NCBI RefSeq assembly: GCF_902804485.1
Contig: NZ_CADCST010000086.1
Coordinates: 56,605 to 120,604 of the forward strand
Length of the DNA: 64,000 nucleotides
Reading direction: 5' to 3'
Source: Flavobacterium collinsii
GTDB taxonomy: Bacteria > Bacteroidota > Bacteroidia > Flavobacteriales > Flavobacteriaceae
Shown here piece after piece: positions 45,371-54,061 of the stretch. The notes under the pieces were generated by a model. It was not told the DNA's origin, searched no databases, and saw nothing but the letters and a program-made list of their open reading frames with translations. Within the stretch, counting starts at the first letter, position 1, and the number at the start of each line of letters is the position of its first letter. Position numbers and translations under genes: made by a program.

Positions 45371-46324
45371 ATGAAACTAATTTTACGCGTTTTCTTTTTC
45401 TTTATAATTTCAGCAAAATTATTTGCTCAAGCCCCTGCTTCGGCTAATAAGTTAATTTATCTCGACTCTTTGTGGACACCTGGTACTCCTGAAAATTATA
45501 AGTATACACGTCTTATTGAAGACTATTATTCTGAAAAAAAATCCTATGTCTACAAAGACCATTATAAATCCGGGGCAATAAAATATATTGCAAATACTAC
45601 AAACAAAGACGTCATTATAAATGAAGGGCAAGCTGTCTCTTATTATGAAAATGGCAACAAAAAATCTTCCGTGTCTTACGTTAACTCAAAAAAAACAGGG
45701 AAAGAATTCAATTGGTATGAAAACGGAAACCTGAAATCGGAACTTGAGTATTCTGACTATAAAAAAGGAGAGGTTGATTTTAAAGTTAATAACTACTGGA
45801 CTCTTAATAAAGAACAAACTGTAACTGCAGGAAATGGCAAAGTTGAAGATACTACGTACGATATTGAACAAAACGGCACCATAAAAGAGGGTTTTCCTGA
45901 TGGTATATGGAAAGGTAAGAACCTAAAAACCAAATACACTTTTACGGAGCATTATGAAAACGGCAAATTAATTTCCGGAAAGAGTATTGATTCTTCAAAC
46001 ATTGAACACAGTTACAAAATCATAAGCAAAAAACCTCTTCCGAAAAACGGTATTGATTCATTTTACAGATATTTTAGCAGCAAAATGGTTATCCCCGTGG
46101 AAATAAGAAACAAAGTGTCCGGAAAAATATACATGACTTTTATAGTAGATGAAACGGGAAATCTGGTAGACCCAAAAGTAATAAAAGGTGTTGGTTATGG
46201 ATTGGATGAAAATGCAATTCAGATAATTAAAGAAGCTAAAAAATGGAATCCGGGCTTAATTAGAGGGATACCTGCAAGGATTCTATACAAACTACCCATT
46301 ACAATTGTAAAAAACGGACGATAA
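45371..46324 (+). CDS. Energy transducer TonB-domain protein with MORN-like repeats
   Basis: A 317-residue exported protein. A signal-like N terminus (LILRVFFFFIISAKLFAQ) is followed by MORN-variant repeats (YYENGNKKSSVSYVNSKKTG, WYENGNLKSELEYS). The last 90 residues form a TonB C-terminal domain (GKIYMTFIVDETGNLVDPKV, GLDENAIQIIKEAKKW). There is no proline-rich spanner, so classical transduction through ExbBD is uncertain; a periplasmic binding role is possible. Confidence 0.82.
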   Translation: MKLILRVFFFFIISAKLFAQAPASANKLIYLDSLWTPGTPENYKYTRLIEDYYSEKKSYVYKDHYKSGAIKYIANTTNKDVIINEGQAVSYYENGNKKSSVSYVNSKKTGKEFNWYENGNLKSELEYSDYKKGEVDFKVNNYWTLNKEQTVTAGNGKVEDTTYDIEQNGTIKEGFPDGIWKGKNLKTKYTFTEHYENGKLISGKSIDSSNIEHSYKIISKKPLPKNGIDSFYRYFSSKMVIPVEIRNKVSGKIYMTFIVDETGNLVDPKVIKGVGYGLDENAIQIIKEAKKWNPGLIRGIPARILYKLPITIVKNGR

Positions 46325-46349
46325 AATTCGTTTTTCCAAAAAAAAGTTC

Positions 46350-46357
46350 TAATTTTG
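46350..46357 (+). promoter_or_regulatory. Probable -7 box for rpsO
   Basis: TAATTTTG matches TAnnTTTG, 54 bp upstream of the rpsO ATG, leaving a 5' leader that could carry autoregulation. Confidence 0.5.
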
Positions 46358-46411
46358 CACCGTCTTACAAAAGTTGTACGACATACATAAAAATCATTAA
46401 ATAATATTGGA

Positions 46412-46678
46412 ATGTATTTAACTAAAGAAAAAAAGGAAGAGATTTTCGCACAACACGGTGCTGCAACAAACACTGGAAGCGCAGAAGGTCAAATCGCATT
46501 GTTCACTTACAGAATTTCACACTTAACTGAACACTTGAAAAAAAATCGTCACGATTACAACACTGAGCGTTCACTTGTACTATTAGTAGGTAAAAGAAGA
46601 GCTTTGTTGGACTACTTGAAAAAGAAAGAGATCAACAGATATCGTGAGATTATCAAAGTATTGAATATCAGAAAATAA
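46412..46678 (+). CDS. rpsO: 30S ribosomal protein S15
   Basis: An 88-residue primary 16S rRNA-binding protein. EIFAQHGAATNTGSAEGQIA, RISHLTEHLKKNRHDYNTER and LLVGKRRALLDYLKKKEINR are conserved. It precedes pnp, the usual bacterial order. Confidence 0.98.
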   Translation: MYLTKEKKEEIFAQHGAATNTGSAEGQIALFTYRISHLTEHLKKNRHDYNTERSLVLLVGKRRALLDYLKKKEINRYREIIKVLNIRK

Positions 46679-46687
46679 TCAATATAG

Positions 46688-46716
46688 AAAAGAGGTGCGA
46701 GAGTGCCTCTTTTTGT
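46688..46716 (+). terminator. Terminator after rpsO
   Basis: Arms aaagagg / cctcttt with a ten-base loop and a T run, suggesting rpsO and pnp are only partly co-transcribed. Confidence 0.7.
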
Positions 46717-46841
46717 TTTTACATTACAAGCATTTTATAAGAAAAAAAGTTTGGTTTTTCATTGGGTTTTAGAACAATAACTACACACAACAACAACTAC
46801 AACACAACTAAAACCCATTGTATAACCAATAAGGAAAAATT

Positions 46842-48977
46842 ATGATTCCACAATTATTTGTAGAAAAGATCGATTTAGGTGATGGTAGAAGCATCACAAT
46901 CGAGACAGGGCGTTTAGCTAAACAAGCAGACGGTTCTGTAGTAGTAAGAATGGGCGATACTATGATTCTTGCGACAGCAGTTTCAGCTCGCACTTCTAAC
47001 CCAGGCGTTGATTTTTTACCATTAACAGTAGATTATCGCGAAAAATTTGCAGCAGCAGGTCGTTTTCCAGGTGGTTTCTTTAAAAGAGAAGCTCGTCCAA
47101 GTGATAACGAAGTATTGACAATGAGATTAGTTGACCGTGTTTTACGTCCACTTTTCCCAGACGATTACCATGCTGAAACTCAGGTTATGATTCAATTAAT
47201 GTCTCATGACGAAGAGGTTATGCCAGACGCTTTGGCTGGTTTAGCGGCATCTGCAGCATTAGCAGTTTCAGATATTCCATTTTATAACTTAATTTCTGAA
47301 GTACGTGTTGCACGTATCGACGGAAAATTCGTAATCAACCCAAGCAGAGTAGAATTAGAAAAATCTGACATCGATATGATGATTGGAGCTTCGTTAGATT
47401 CTGTTGCTATGGTTGAAGGTGAGATGAAAGAAATTTCAGAAGCTGAAATGGTTGAAGCTATTAAGTTTGCTCACGAAGCTATTAAAGTACAAATTCAGGC
47501 GCAATTGCGTTTGCAGGCTGCTTTTGGTAAAAAAGAAATTCGTACTTACGAAGGTGAGAAAGAAAACGAAGAAATCTATAAAAAAGTAAAAGCTGCAGCA
47601 TACGATAAAATCTATGCTATTGCAAAAGTTGGCTCGGCTAAACACGAAAGAAGCGCTGCATTTGCTGAAGTAAAAGAAGAAGTAAAAGCTTTATTTACAG
47701 AAGAAGAATTGGCTGCTGACGGAGATTTAGTTTCTAAATATTTCTACAAAACGAACAAAGAAGCTGTTCGTAACGTAGTGTTGGAATTAGGCGTTCGTTT
47801 AGACGGTAGAAAAACAACAGATATCAGACCAATCTGGTGTGAAACTGATTATTTACCAAGAGTTCACGGATCTTCATTGTTTACACGTGGAGAAACTCAG
47901 GCATTGGCAACTGTAACTCTTGGAACTTCAAGAGAAGCAAATCAAATTGACTCTCCATCTGAACAAGGTGAAGAGAAATTCTATTTACACTATAACTTCC
48001 CTCCTTTCTCAACTGGTGAAGCAAAACCTCTAAGAGGAACTTCAAGAAGAGAAGTAGGTCACGGTAACTTGGCTCAAAGAGCTTTGAAAAACATGATCCC
48101 TGCTGATTGTCCTTACACCATTCGTGTTGTTTCTGAAGTATTAGAATCTAATGGTTCTTCTTCTATGGCAACCGTTTGTGCAGGAACAATGGCTTTAATG
48201 GATGCCGGAGTTCAAATGACAAAACCGGTTTCAGGAATCGCTATGGGATTAATTACTGACGGTGAGAAATTTGCTGTATTGTCAGACATTTTAGGGGATG
48301 AAGATCACTTAGGAGATATGGACTTTAAAGTAACCGGAACTGCTGACGGTATTACCGCTTGTCAAATGGACATCAAAATTGATGGTTTACGTTATGACAT
48401 TATGGAGCAGGCTTTAGGACAAGCACGTGAAGGACGTTTACACATTCTGGGTAAATTAACTGAAACAATTGCAACTCCAAGAGCTGACGTAAAAGCACAT
48501 GCACCAAAAATCATCACCAGAACTATTCCTGGAAACTTTATTGGAGCATTGATCGGACCTGGTGGAAAAGTAATTCAGGAGTTACAAAAGGCTACAGGAA
48601 CTACTATTGTAATCAACGAAGTTGACGAACAAGGTGTGATTGAAATCTTAGGTACAGATCCTGCCGGAATTGAAGCAGTATTGGCAAAAATTAAGTCGAT
48701 CACTTTCAAACCACAAATGGGAGAAGCTTACGAAGTAAAAGTAATTAAAATGTTAGATTTTGGAGCTGTAGTAGAATATACATCCGCACCAGGAAACGAA
48801 GTTTTATTACACGTTTCTGAACTAGCATGGGAACGCACTGAAAATGTTACCGATGTTGTAAACATGGGCGATGTATTCCAAGTGAAATACTTAGGTGTAG
48901 ATCCTAAAACTAAAAAAGAAAAAGTGTCAAGAAAAGCGCTTTTACAAAGACCTCCACGTGAGGAGAAAAAAGAGTAA
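46842..48977 (+). CDS. pnp: Polyribonucleotide nucleotidyltransferase
   Basis: A 711-residue 3'-5' phosphorolytic exoribonuclease. Two RNase PH domains are separated by an all-helical linker; the second holds [20 protein letters not shown] and [19 protein letters not shown]. The KH domain ([19 protein letters not shown]) and S1 domain ([20 protein letters not shown]) close the protein. Normal length. Confidence 0.98.
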   Translation: MIPQLFVEKIDLGDGRSITIETGRLAKQADGSVVVRMGDTMILATAVSARTSNPGVDFLPLTVDYREKFAAAGRFPGGFFKREARPSDNEVLTMRLVDRVLRPLFPDDYHAETQVMIQLMSHDEEVMPDALAGLAASAALAVSDIPFYNLISEVRVARIDGKFVINPSRVELEKSDIDMMIGASLDSVAMVEGEMKEISEAEMVEAIKFAHEAIKVQIQAQLRLQAAFGKKEIRTYEGEKENEEIYKKVKAAAYDKIYAIAKVGSAKHERSAAFAEVKEEVKALFTEEELAADGDLVSKYFYKTNKEAVRNVVLELGVRLDGRKTTDIRPIWCETDYLPRVHGSSLFTRGETQALATVTLGTSREANQIDSPSEQGEEKFYLHYNFPPFSTGEAKPLRGTSRREVGHGNLAQRALKNMIPADCPYTIRVVSEVLESNGSSSMATVCAGTMALMDAGVQMTKPVSGIAMGLITDGEKFAVLSDILGDEDHLGDMDFKVTGTADGITACQMDIKIDGLRYDIMEQALGQAREGRLHILGKLTETIATPRADVKAHAPKIITRTIPGNFIGALIGPGGKVIQELQKATGTTIVINEVDEQGVIEILGTDPAGIEAVLAKIKSITFKPQMGEAYEVKVIKMLDFGAVVEYTSAPGNEVLLHVSELAWERTENVTDVVNMGDVFQVKYLGVDPKTKKEKVSRKALLQRPPREEKKE

Positions 48978-49003
48978 TCAGATCTTAGTTTACTAAAGGT
49001 TTA

Positions 49004-49053
49004 TTCATAGAAAACCCCAATTCATGTATTTGAATTGGGGTTTTTCGTTTTTA
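49004..49053 (+). terminator. Terminator after pnp; left copy of a 50-bp direct repeat
   Basis: The hairpin accccaattca...tgaattggggt is followed by Ts. The whole 50 bp is identical to 51508-51557, on the same strand, so it is both a terminator and the left border of a 2.45-kb islet. Confidence 0.85.
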
Positions 49054-49055
49054 AG

Positions 49056-49673
49056 TTATTGCCTGTAAACTATTCCAAACATAAGACTTTGTGAACCAAA
49101 ATTCGTTTCGACCTGGTCATTAAACAAACCATACGGCGACCACTGATAATGACATTGCAATCCTGTATTTCTGTAATTCAGCTTAATTCCTTGCGACAAA
49201 TAAAATGTAGTTAAAACTTCTTTTGTATGCTCGCCACTTTCAAATTCTAATTCCTTTTGAGCATTATAAAAATTTAGAGCCAATCCAATTCCGGAATTCC
49301 ATTCTAAATTAAAATCTGTTTTTCGTTGCGATAACGAAATAACTTTTGCAAAACGAGTTCCTATATTTATTGCAAAATGACTTGATTTATATTGCACAAC
49401 CGAATCACGGTATTTAAAATTAATATTTAAAGGCTTTTTAGGTACGAAAAAATTAAAACCAAAATCTATAAAATCTTCGCGATTCATTTTTGTCCTATAC
49501 CAAAATCCAAACGATGGTGATAAATCAAACTTATTCGAAAGTTTTCCTATGGGCTGCAAAAAGCCTGCCTCGATATAAATTCTTTCATATTCAACAGAAG
49601 AATCCTTAGATTCAGTTTGAGAAAACGCAACTATTGAAAACATAGAAATTAACAACAATAAAACTCTTCTCAT
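49056..49673 (-). CDS. Outer-membrane beta-barrel protein of unknown function
   Basis: A 205-residue exported protein with signal peptide MRRVLLLLISMFSIVAFSQ. Alternating strands (YERIYIEAGFLQPIG, SFGFWYRTKMNREDFIDFGF, QSLMFGIVYRQ at the end) indicate a small barrel. No family recognised. It is four bases downstream of the GLxIGVFN-repeat gene and probably co-transcribed. It lies within the islet bounded by 50-bp repeats. Confidence 0.7.
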   Translation of the reverse strand: MRRVLLLLISMFSIVAFSQTESKDSSVEYERIYIEAGFLQPIGKLSNKFDLSPSFGFWYRTKMNREDFIDFGFNFFVPKKPLNINFKYRDSVVQYKSSHFAINIGTRFAKVISLSQRKTDFNLEWNSGIGLALNFYNAQKELEFESGEHTKEVLTTFYLSQGIKLNYRNTGLQCHYQWSPYGLFNDQVETNFGSQSLMFGIVYRQ

Positions 49674-49677
49674 GATC

Positions 49678-50424
49678 TTACCAATTTAAAAAAGGCATTG
49701 ACCTTTTATTATTAACATTCCAAATCCCTAACTGAAAACCTTTCGAATTCGATTTATTAAAAACTCCTATCTGCAAACCCCTATTGATTCTCGTTTGATT
49801 AAAAACCCCTATATGCAACCCGCTTAATTGATACGATTGATTGTAGACTCCAATTGTTGAACCACTCAAATCATTATTAGCATTATAAATACCTACCGAA
49901 AGTCCGTTTTGATGATCAGTAATCGCTCCTAAAACAGTAACCGAAAGACCATTAAAATTCCTGAATTTATTTCCAGCCGAAATATTTAATCCGTTCATAC
50001 TGGTCGTGGTAAAAAAACATCCTGAGCTAATATTTAAACCATTCAATTTCAATTCGGGCGTATAACTCATGTTTTTAATTTTGTAATCTTCCTCACTATT
50101 TCTAATCTGGTTGCTTTTTTTATTATTTTTAATAATTTCCGGAAGATACATCAAAGACATAAACCCCATTAAAGCCCCAACGGCAGGTGCCGGATTTGCT
50201 TCTATATTTAAACCGTTAATTACCTGAGAGCTGATATGTCTATTTTCAACATGACCAACTCCAAGAACCAATCCATTTACTTTGTCTACTTTTTTAGAGA
50301 TTGGAGAAAGACTAAAAATTTGCGAATGCTGTTTAACAGAATCAATAACCTGAATTTTAATTGTATCCTGAGCGCGTATTACTCCAAAGACAAATAATAA
50401 CAGTACTAAAAATGATGTTTTCAT
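49678..50424 (-). CDS. Exported protein with GLxIGVFN repeats
   Basis: A 248-residue protein. The ATG at 50424 is chosen because it gives a signal peptide (MKTSFLVLLLFVFGVIRAQ); an upstream in-frame ATG at 50490 adds a non-signal stretch. The C-terminal half repeats units of about 14-18 residues such as MNGLNISAGNKFRNF, QNGLSVGIYNANNDL, LSGLHIGVFNQTRI and NRGLQIGVFNKSNS, a pattern suited to a beta-helix or stacked sheet. One hydrophobic segment lies at PAVGALMGFMSLMYLPEI. The function is unknown; a surface or outer-membrane-linked role is inferred. It shares an operon with the small barrel protein. Confidence 0.7.
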   Translation of the reverse strand: MKTSFLVLLLFVFGVIRAQDTIKIQVIDSVKQHSQIFSLSPISKKVDKVNGLVLGVGHVENRHISSQVINGLNIEANPAPAVGALMGFMSLMYLPEIIKNNKKSNQIRNSEEDYKIKNMSYTPELKLNGLNISSGCFFTTTSMNGLNISAGNKFRNFNGLSVTVLGAITDHQNGLSVGIYNANNDLSGSTIGVYNQSYQLSGLHIGVFNQTRINRGLQIGVFNKSNSKGFQLGIWNVNNKRSMPFLNW

Positions 50425-50448
50425 AATTATAGTTTTAAAATTACAAGG

Positions 50449-50456
50449 CAAACGTA
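50449..50456 (-). promoter_or_regulatory. Probable -7 box for the repeat-protein operon
   Basis: TACGTTTG on the minus strand, 25 bp upstream of the 50424 ATG. Its agreement with TAnnTTTG supports that start. Confidence 0.5.
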
Positions 50457-50503
50457 TTGCTATTATCACATACGAGTTTGCAAAAATCAATAAAACTATT
50501 TAC

Positions 50504-50511
50504 TACATTTG
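50504..50511 (+). promoter_or_regulatory. Probable -7 box for the HTH gene at 50527
   Basis: TACATTTG matches TAnnTTTG, 15 bp upstream of the ATG; divergent from the promoter of the repeat-protein operon. Confidence 0.5.
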
Positions 50512-50526
50512 TGATTATCGCAAATT

Positions 50527-51489
50527 ATGAAATATCAAGAATCCTTATTAAAAGCAATTAGATCCAAAGTTTCTCCATCGGTTTCTTTAATAGATGAGAT
50601 AGCGGCTATTTTAGAAATTAGCTATGATGCTTCACACCGGAGAATATCTCAAAAGAGCAAATTTTCAATAGATGAAGCAATAAAACTTGCCGATCATTTT
50701 AATATCTCTTTAGACAATTTATTTTTCAACAAAGAGAAAGTCATTGTCGAGAAAACAATCGAAATCGAGACCTTAAAAGATATGCTTCAGTATTTCAAAT
50801 CCTCAGCAGAACAAGTTGAAATACTAACAAAGAATCCAGAAACCATACTTTATTATTCTGCAAAAGATATTCCGCTATTTTATTTTATGGACGGAACTAT
50901 ACTGTCTAAATTCAAAGCTTTTGTTTGGCTGAATCTTTTAAATACAAATCAGAAAAAAATTTCTTTTGAGAATTTTGTTATCGAAGAATCGTTTACCGAA
51001 TTCATGCAAAAACTAAAAAAAGCATATGAAAATACTTTTGTAAATGAAATCTGGAACGATACTACTATAAACAGTAGCCTACAGCAGATTCTATATTTTT
51101 ACGAAGCTAGTTTGCTAGATTTAAAAAGCGCTAATGCACTTTGTAAAGACTTAAAAAGGGTCATCAATCTAATACAGGAAAAATGCAATAAACCCAATAC
51201 TAATTTTACCATTTATTATAATGAACTGATCTTACTAAACAACAATATGCTTATTGAAACTGACCAGAAATTGACCATGTTTGTTCCTTATACCTTACTT
51301 GGTTATTTCATTACTGACAATGATGACAGTTGCAAAAATGTACATCAGTTTTTTAAGCAGCAAATTAGTAATTCAAAGCCATTAGGACAATCAGGTATTA
51401 AAGAGCAAAATTTATTCTTTAACAGAGCCATTAGAAAAATCGATTATTATATCGAAAAGATAAACTCGCAAGTCGACTTATTTTTTTAA
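50527..51489 (+). CDS. Helix-turn-helix regulator with long C-terminal domain
   Basis: A 320-residue probable transcription factor. The N-terminal 65 residues (SLIDEIAAILEISYDASHRR, FSIDEAIKLADHFNISLDNL) form an XRE-like helix-turn-helix. The remaining 250 residues are helical, without a recognised ligand domain. The same arrangement is widespread in Flavobacteria. It is divergent from the repeat-protein operon, which it may regulate, and it lies within the same islet. Confidence 0.8.
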   Translation: MKYQESLLKAIRSKVSPSVSLIDEIAAILEISYDASHRRISQKSKFSIDEAIKLADHFNISLDNLFFNKEKVIVEKTIEIETLKDMLQYFKSSAEQVEILTKNPETILYYSAKDIPLFYFMDGTILSKFKAFVWLNLLNTNQKKISFENFVIEESFTEFMQKLKKAYENTFVNEIWNDTTINSSLQQILYFYEASLLDLKSANALCKDLKRVINLIQEKCNKPNTNFTIYYNELILLNNNMLIETDQKLTMFVPYTLLGYFITDNDDSCKNVHQFFKQQISNSKPLGQSGIKEQNLFFNRAIRKIDYYIEKINSQVDLFF

Positions 51490-51507
51490 AAATAGATTCT
51501 ATTAAAT

Positions 51508-51557
51508 TTCATAGAAAACCCCAATTCATGTATTTGAATTGGGGTTTTTCGTTTTTA
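51508..51557 (+). terminator. Terminator; right copy of the 50-bp direct repeat
   Basis: Identical over 50 bp to 49004-49053, with the same hairpin and T run. It ends the HTH gene and marks the right border of the islet. Confidence 0.85.
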
Positions 51558-51693
51558 TGGCATTTTATAACTAAAATTTCCCTTAGTTACTAGAAAAATC
51601 ACAAAAAAACACGACAAACCTTACATTTATATGTGAAAATAAAATATCTTTAACACACCAAAAAAACAAATTAATAATCCTTAAAACACAATT

Positions 51694-52086
51694 ATGTACT
51701 TTAACGTTACCCAAATCACAAAAATTAATCAGCAAGATTTTGTCTTTTCTGATAAAAGCAGTCTTACTTTTCCAATCCCTCCTTTAGCCTCAGCACAGCT
51801 TTACAGAAATCAGGGTGTACTTACCTTAAAAATCTGTGCTACGGTTTACATTAATTCTAAAGATTCACAAAGCCCGGCGGTTAGAACCCTAATCGAAAAT
51901 GACACTAATATCGAAATCTATTTTGATTACGACTGGGACGAAAGCACTCCTGACACTTACGATGTTTGGTATGTTGAAGTGGATTATATCTCTGATACAA
52001 TTAATAACATCAAGACCGTTACATCTTATTTAAGAAATTTGGACCCTGAAACTTCCAGAGGAACTGAAACAGGAGTCCAAAATTAA
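51694..52086 (+). CDS. 130-residue protein with C-terminal PETSRGTE tail
   Basis: A 130-residue, acidic, beta-rich protein without signal peptide, membrane segment or double glycine. I recognise no domain in residues 1-115 (MYFNVTQITKINQQ..., EIYFDYDWDESTPDTYDVWY). Residues 118-130 are PETSRGTETGVQN, which fits every conserved position of the peptide cores encoded 5.6-9.4 kb downstream and differs from core 1 (PETSRGTETSVQH) at two residues. The matching DNA (acttccagaggaactga) is also shared, which suggests direct recombination rather than convergence. It lies upstream of the histidine kinase, separated by a hairpin. It could be a carrier, decoy, or cytoplasmic receptor/immunity partner. Confidence 0.7.
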   Translation: MYFNVTQITKINQQDFVFSDKSSLTFPIPPLASAQLYRNQGVLTLKICATVYINSKDSQSPAVRTLIENDTNIEIYFDYDWDESTPDTYDVWYVEVDYISDTINNIKTVTSYLRNLDPETSRGTETGVQN

Positions 52087-52095
52087 TTAAAACTA

Positions 52096-52141
52096 AAAGA
52101 TATCGTTTAATTAATTCTCCAATTAAGCGATATCCTTTTTA
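52096..52141 (+). terminator. Hairpin after the PETSRGTE-tail gene
   Basis: Arms gatatcg / cgatatc extended by taatta/aattaag pairing, followed by five Ts. It separates this gene from the kinase. Confidence 0.7.
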
Positions 52142-52181
52142 TACAATCTATATTTCTTTTAAAACTAAAGAATCATCTGAA

Positions 52182-53918
52182 ATGATTAAATTTAAGCTAT
52201 TCTTAATTTCCTTATATTTAACAACACCATTAATTCTGTTTTCTCAGGAACAACCGATAAACAATCTTTTCAACAAAACGCTTCAGAAAAAAGTTTCTAA
52301 TTACAAAAATGAAAGTAACTTCAAAAAAGCTCAATTTTTTTTTACTAAAAACAATTGGGACTCTACTCTCGTTTATTCAATGAAACAATTAGATTCAAGC
52401 AAAAACAAAGAATTAGTAGATTACTGCCATTTTTTCAGAGGATATAGTTTTAGAGAAAAAAAACTATTCAAAGAAGCCAAACTAGAAATGAATTTAATTT
52501 CTAAAAAATTTAAAGCTTATTCTTTAGTTAACAAAAATTTAGGTCAAATTTCATTAGAATTAAAAGAATTTAAAAAAGCAATTTATTATTTCAAAGAAAT
52601 AGAGAAACTCCCAATTACTATCAATCAAGGATATAAAATAAGCATCGTTTATACAAATATAGGCATTTCATATTTACACCTTAATCAATTCATTAAAGCT
52701 GAAGAATACTTCTTCAAAAGTCTTAAATTACAAGAGAAAGAGAATGACACAGCATGTCTTATCTATTTATATTTAAACATAGCAAATTTATACTATCTTC
52801 AATACAAAGACCAGCTGGCAATTCCTTACTTTGAAAAAGCCTATACTTTGTCCGCAAATGTAAAAGATTTTGATATAAAAAGAAAAACCTCTCTAAACAT
52901 GTCAGCAGTTGAAGAAAACAGAGGAAACTACAAAAAAGCCTTAGAATACAGAAAAGAATCCGGACAATGGAAAGACTCCCTCAACAATCAAAACAAAATC
53001 TGGGCAGTTGCCGACTTTGAGAAAAAATTTACTGTAGCCCAAAAGCAAAAGCAGATAAAAGTTTTAGAAGTAGAGAATAGACTTAAGAACACCCAACGTA
53101 ATGGTTTCTTTTTTGCCGCCATTGGTTTATTATTAATCCTGACAGCCGGAGTTTATCTCTATGCCCAGAAAGTAAAAAACGGCAAAATCATATTGCTACA
53201 AAAAAACAAACTCGATCAATTAAACGCTACCAAAGATCAACTGTTTTCTATTGTAAGCCACGATCTGCGCTCGTCGGTAAATGCGCTCAAAACAAGTAAC
53301 GCGAAGTTATCGGCAACACTGGAAACTAAAAATTATGATGAATTGAATCAGCTCATTATTCAAAACAGTACTATTGCAAGCGGTGCATACAACCTGTTGG
53401 ATAATTTACTGCATTGGGCCATGTTACAAACCAAACAATTGTACTTTCACCAAGAATCCGTTCACTTGTATTCTATCGTACAGCAAATCGAATACAACTA
53501 CAAACCTTTGTTACTGGACAAAACCATTACTTTTGAGAATTTAGTTTCAAAAAATAGTTTTATCTTCGTAGACCTCGATTCGTTAAAAATTGTACTTCGT
53601 AATTTATTAGACAATGCGATTAAATTTTCGAATGAAAATGGCAAAATAAGCTTTTATACCCGGGAAACCAATCCTGATTTTTGCGATCTGATCCTTGAGG
53701 ACAACGGAATCGGAATGAGCCCGGAAACCATCAGAGAATTACTTACCGACAATACTTTTTTACTCGCCAAAAAAAATAATTCTGAAATTATAGGTACCGG
53801 TTTAGGTTTGCAGCTGTGCAAACAAATGATCAAAAAAAATGGCGGAACATTAGCCATAGAAAGTGAGCTCAATATAGGAACTAAAATGATTTTGACTTTC
53901 CCAAAAACAATTGCGTAA
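52182..53918 (+). CDS. TPR sensor histidine kinase
   Basis: A 578-residue membrane kinase. A signal peptide (residues 1-21, ending LFSQ) is followed by TPR repeats at about 45-290 (AIYYFKEIEKLPI, NIGISYLHLNQFIKAEEYFF, AIPYFEKAYTLSANV), one membrane helix at 308-327 (GFFFAAIGLLLILTAGVYLY), the phosphoacceptor H360 (FSIVSHDLRSSVNAL), and an ATP-binding domain with N box LRNLLDNAIKFS, G1 DNGIGM (507-512) and G2 GTGLGL (538-543). The TPRs therefore lie in the periplasm, suited to bind a peptide or protein. It sits between the PETSRGTE-tail protein and the peptide exporter; the LytTR regulator beyond the array is its likely partner. Confidence 0.9.
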   Translation: MIKFKLFLISLYLTTPLILFSQEQPINNLFNKTLQKKVSNYKNESNFKKAQFFFTKNNWDSTLVYSMKQLDSSKNKELVDYCHFFRGYSFREKKLFKEAKLEMNLISKKFKAYSLVNKNLGQISLELKEFKKAIYYFKEIEKLPITINQGYKISIVYTNIGISYLHLNQFIKAEEYFFKSLKLQEKENDTACLIYLYLNIANLYYLQYKDQLAIPYFEKAYTLSANVKDFDIKRKTSLNMSAVEENRGNYKKALEYRKESGQWKDSLNNQNKIWAVADFEKKFTVAQKQKQIKVLEVENRLKNTQRNGFFFAAIGLLLILTAGVYLYAQKVKNGKIILLQKNKLDQLNATKDQLFSIVSHDLRSSVNALKTSNAKLSATLETKNYDELNQLIIQNSTIASGAYNLLDNLLHWAMLQTKQLYFHQESVHLYSIVQQIEYNYKPLLLDKTITFENLVSKNSFIFVDLDSLKIVLRNLLDNAIKFSNENGKISFYTRETNPDFCDLILEDNGIGMSPETIRELLTDNTFLLAKKNNSEIIGTGLGLQLCKQMIKKNGGTLAIESELNIGTKMILTFPKTIA

Positions 53919-53986
53919 AAATTTTCCGCATACAGTGATTGTTCTTAAAATAAAATTACTTTTATAGCTACAAAACAGGAAATGAT

Positions 53987-54024
53987 TACACGCTAATCTT
54001 CAAATATTAGCGTGTATTTTATTG
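53987..54024 (+). terminator. Terminator after histidine kinase
   Basis: Perfect 11-base arms tacacgctaat / attagcgtgta (53987-53997, 54006-54016) and a T-rich tail, so the exporter genes need their own promoter. Confidence 0.8.
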
Positions 54025-54061
54025 CCTAAAGATCAAACCTGCATCAATTTGAAATAAAAGA

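Noticed and set aside
50425..50490. N-terminal extension of the GLxIGVFN-repeat protein
   Set aside because: It would put 22 non-signal residues before a clear signal peptide and overlap the TAnnTTTG promoter box.
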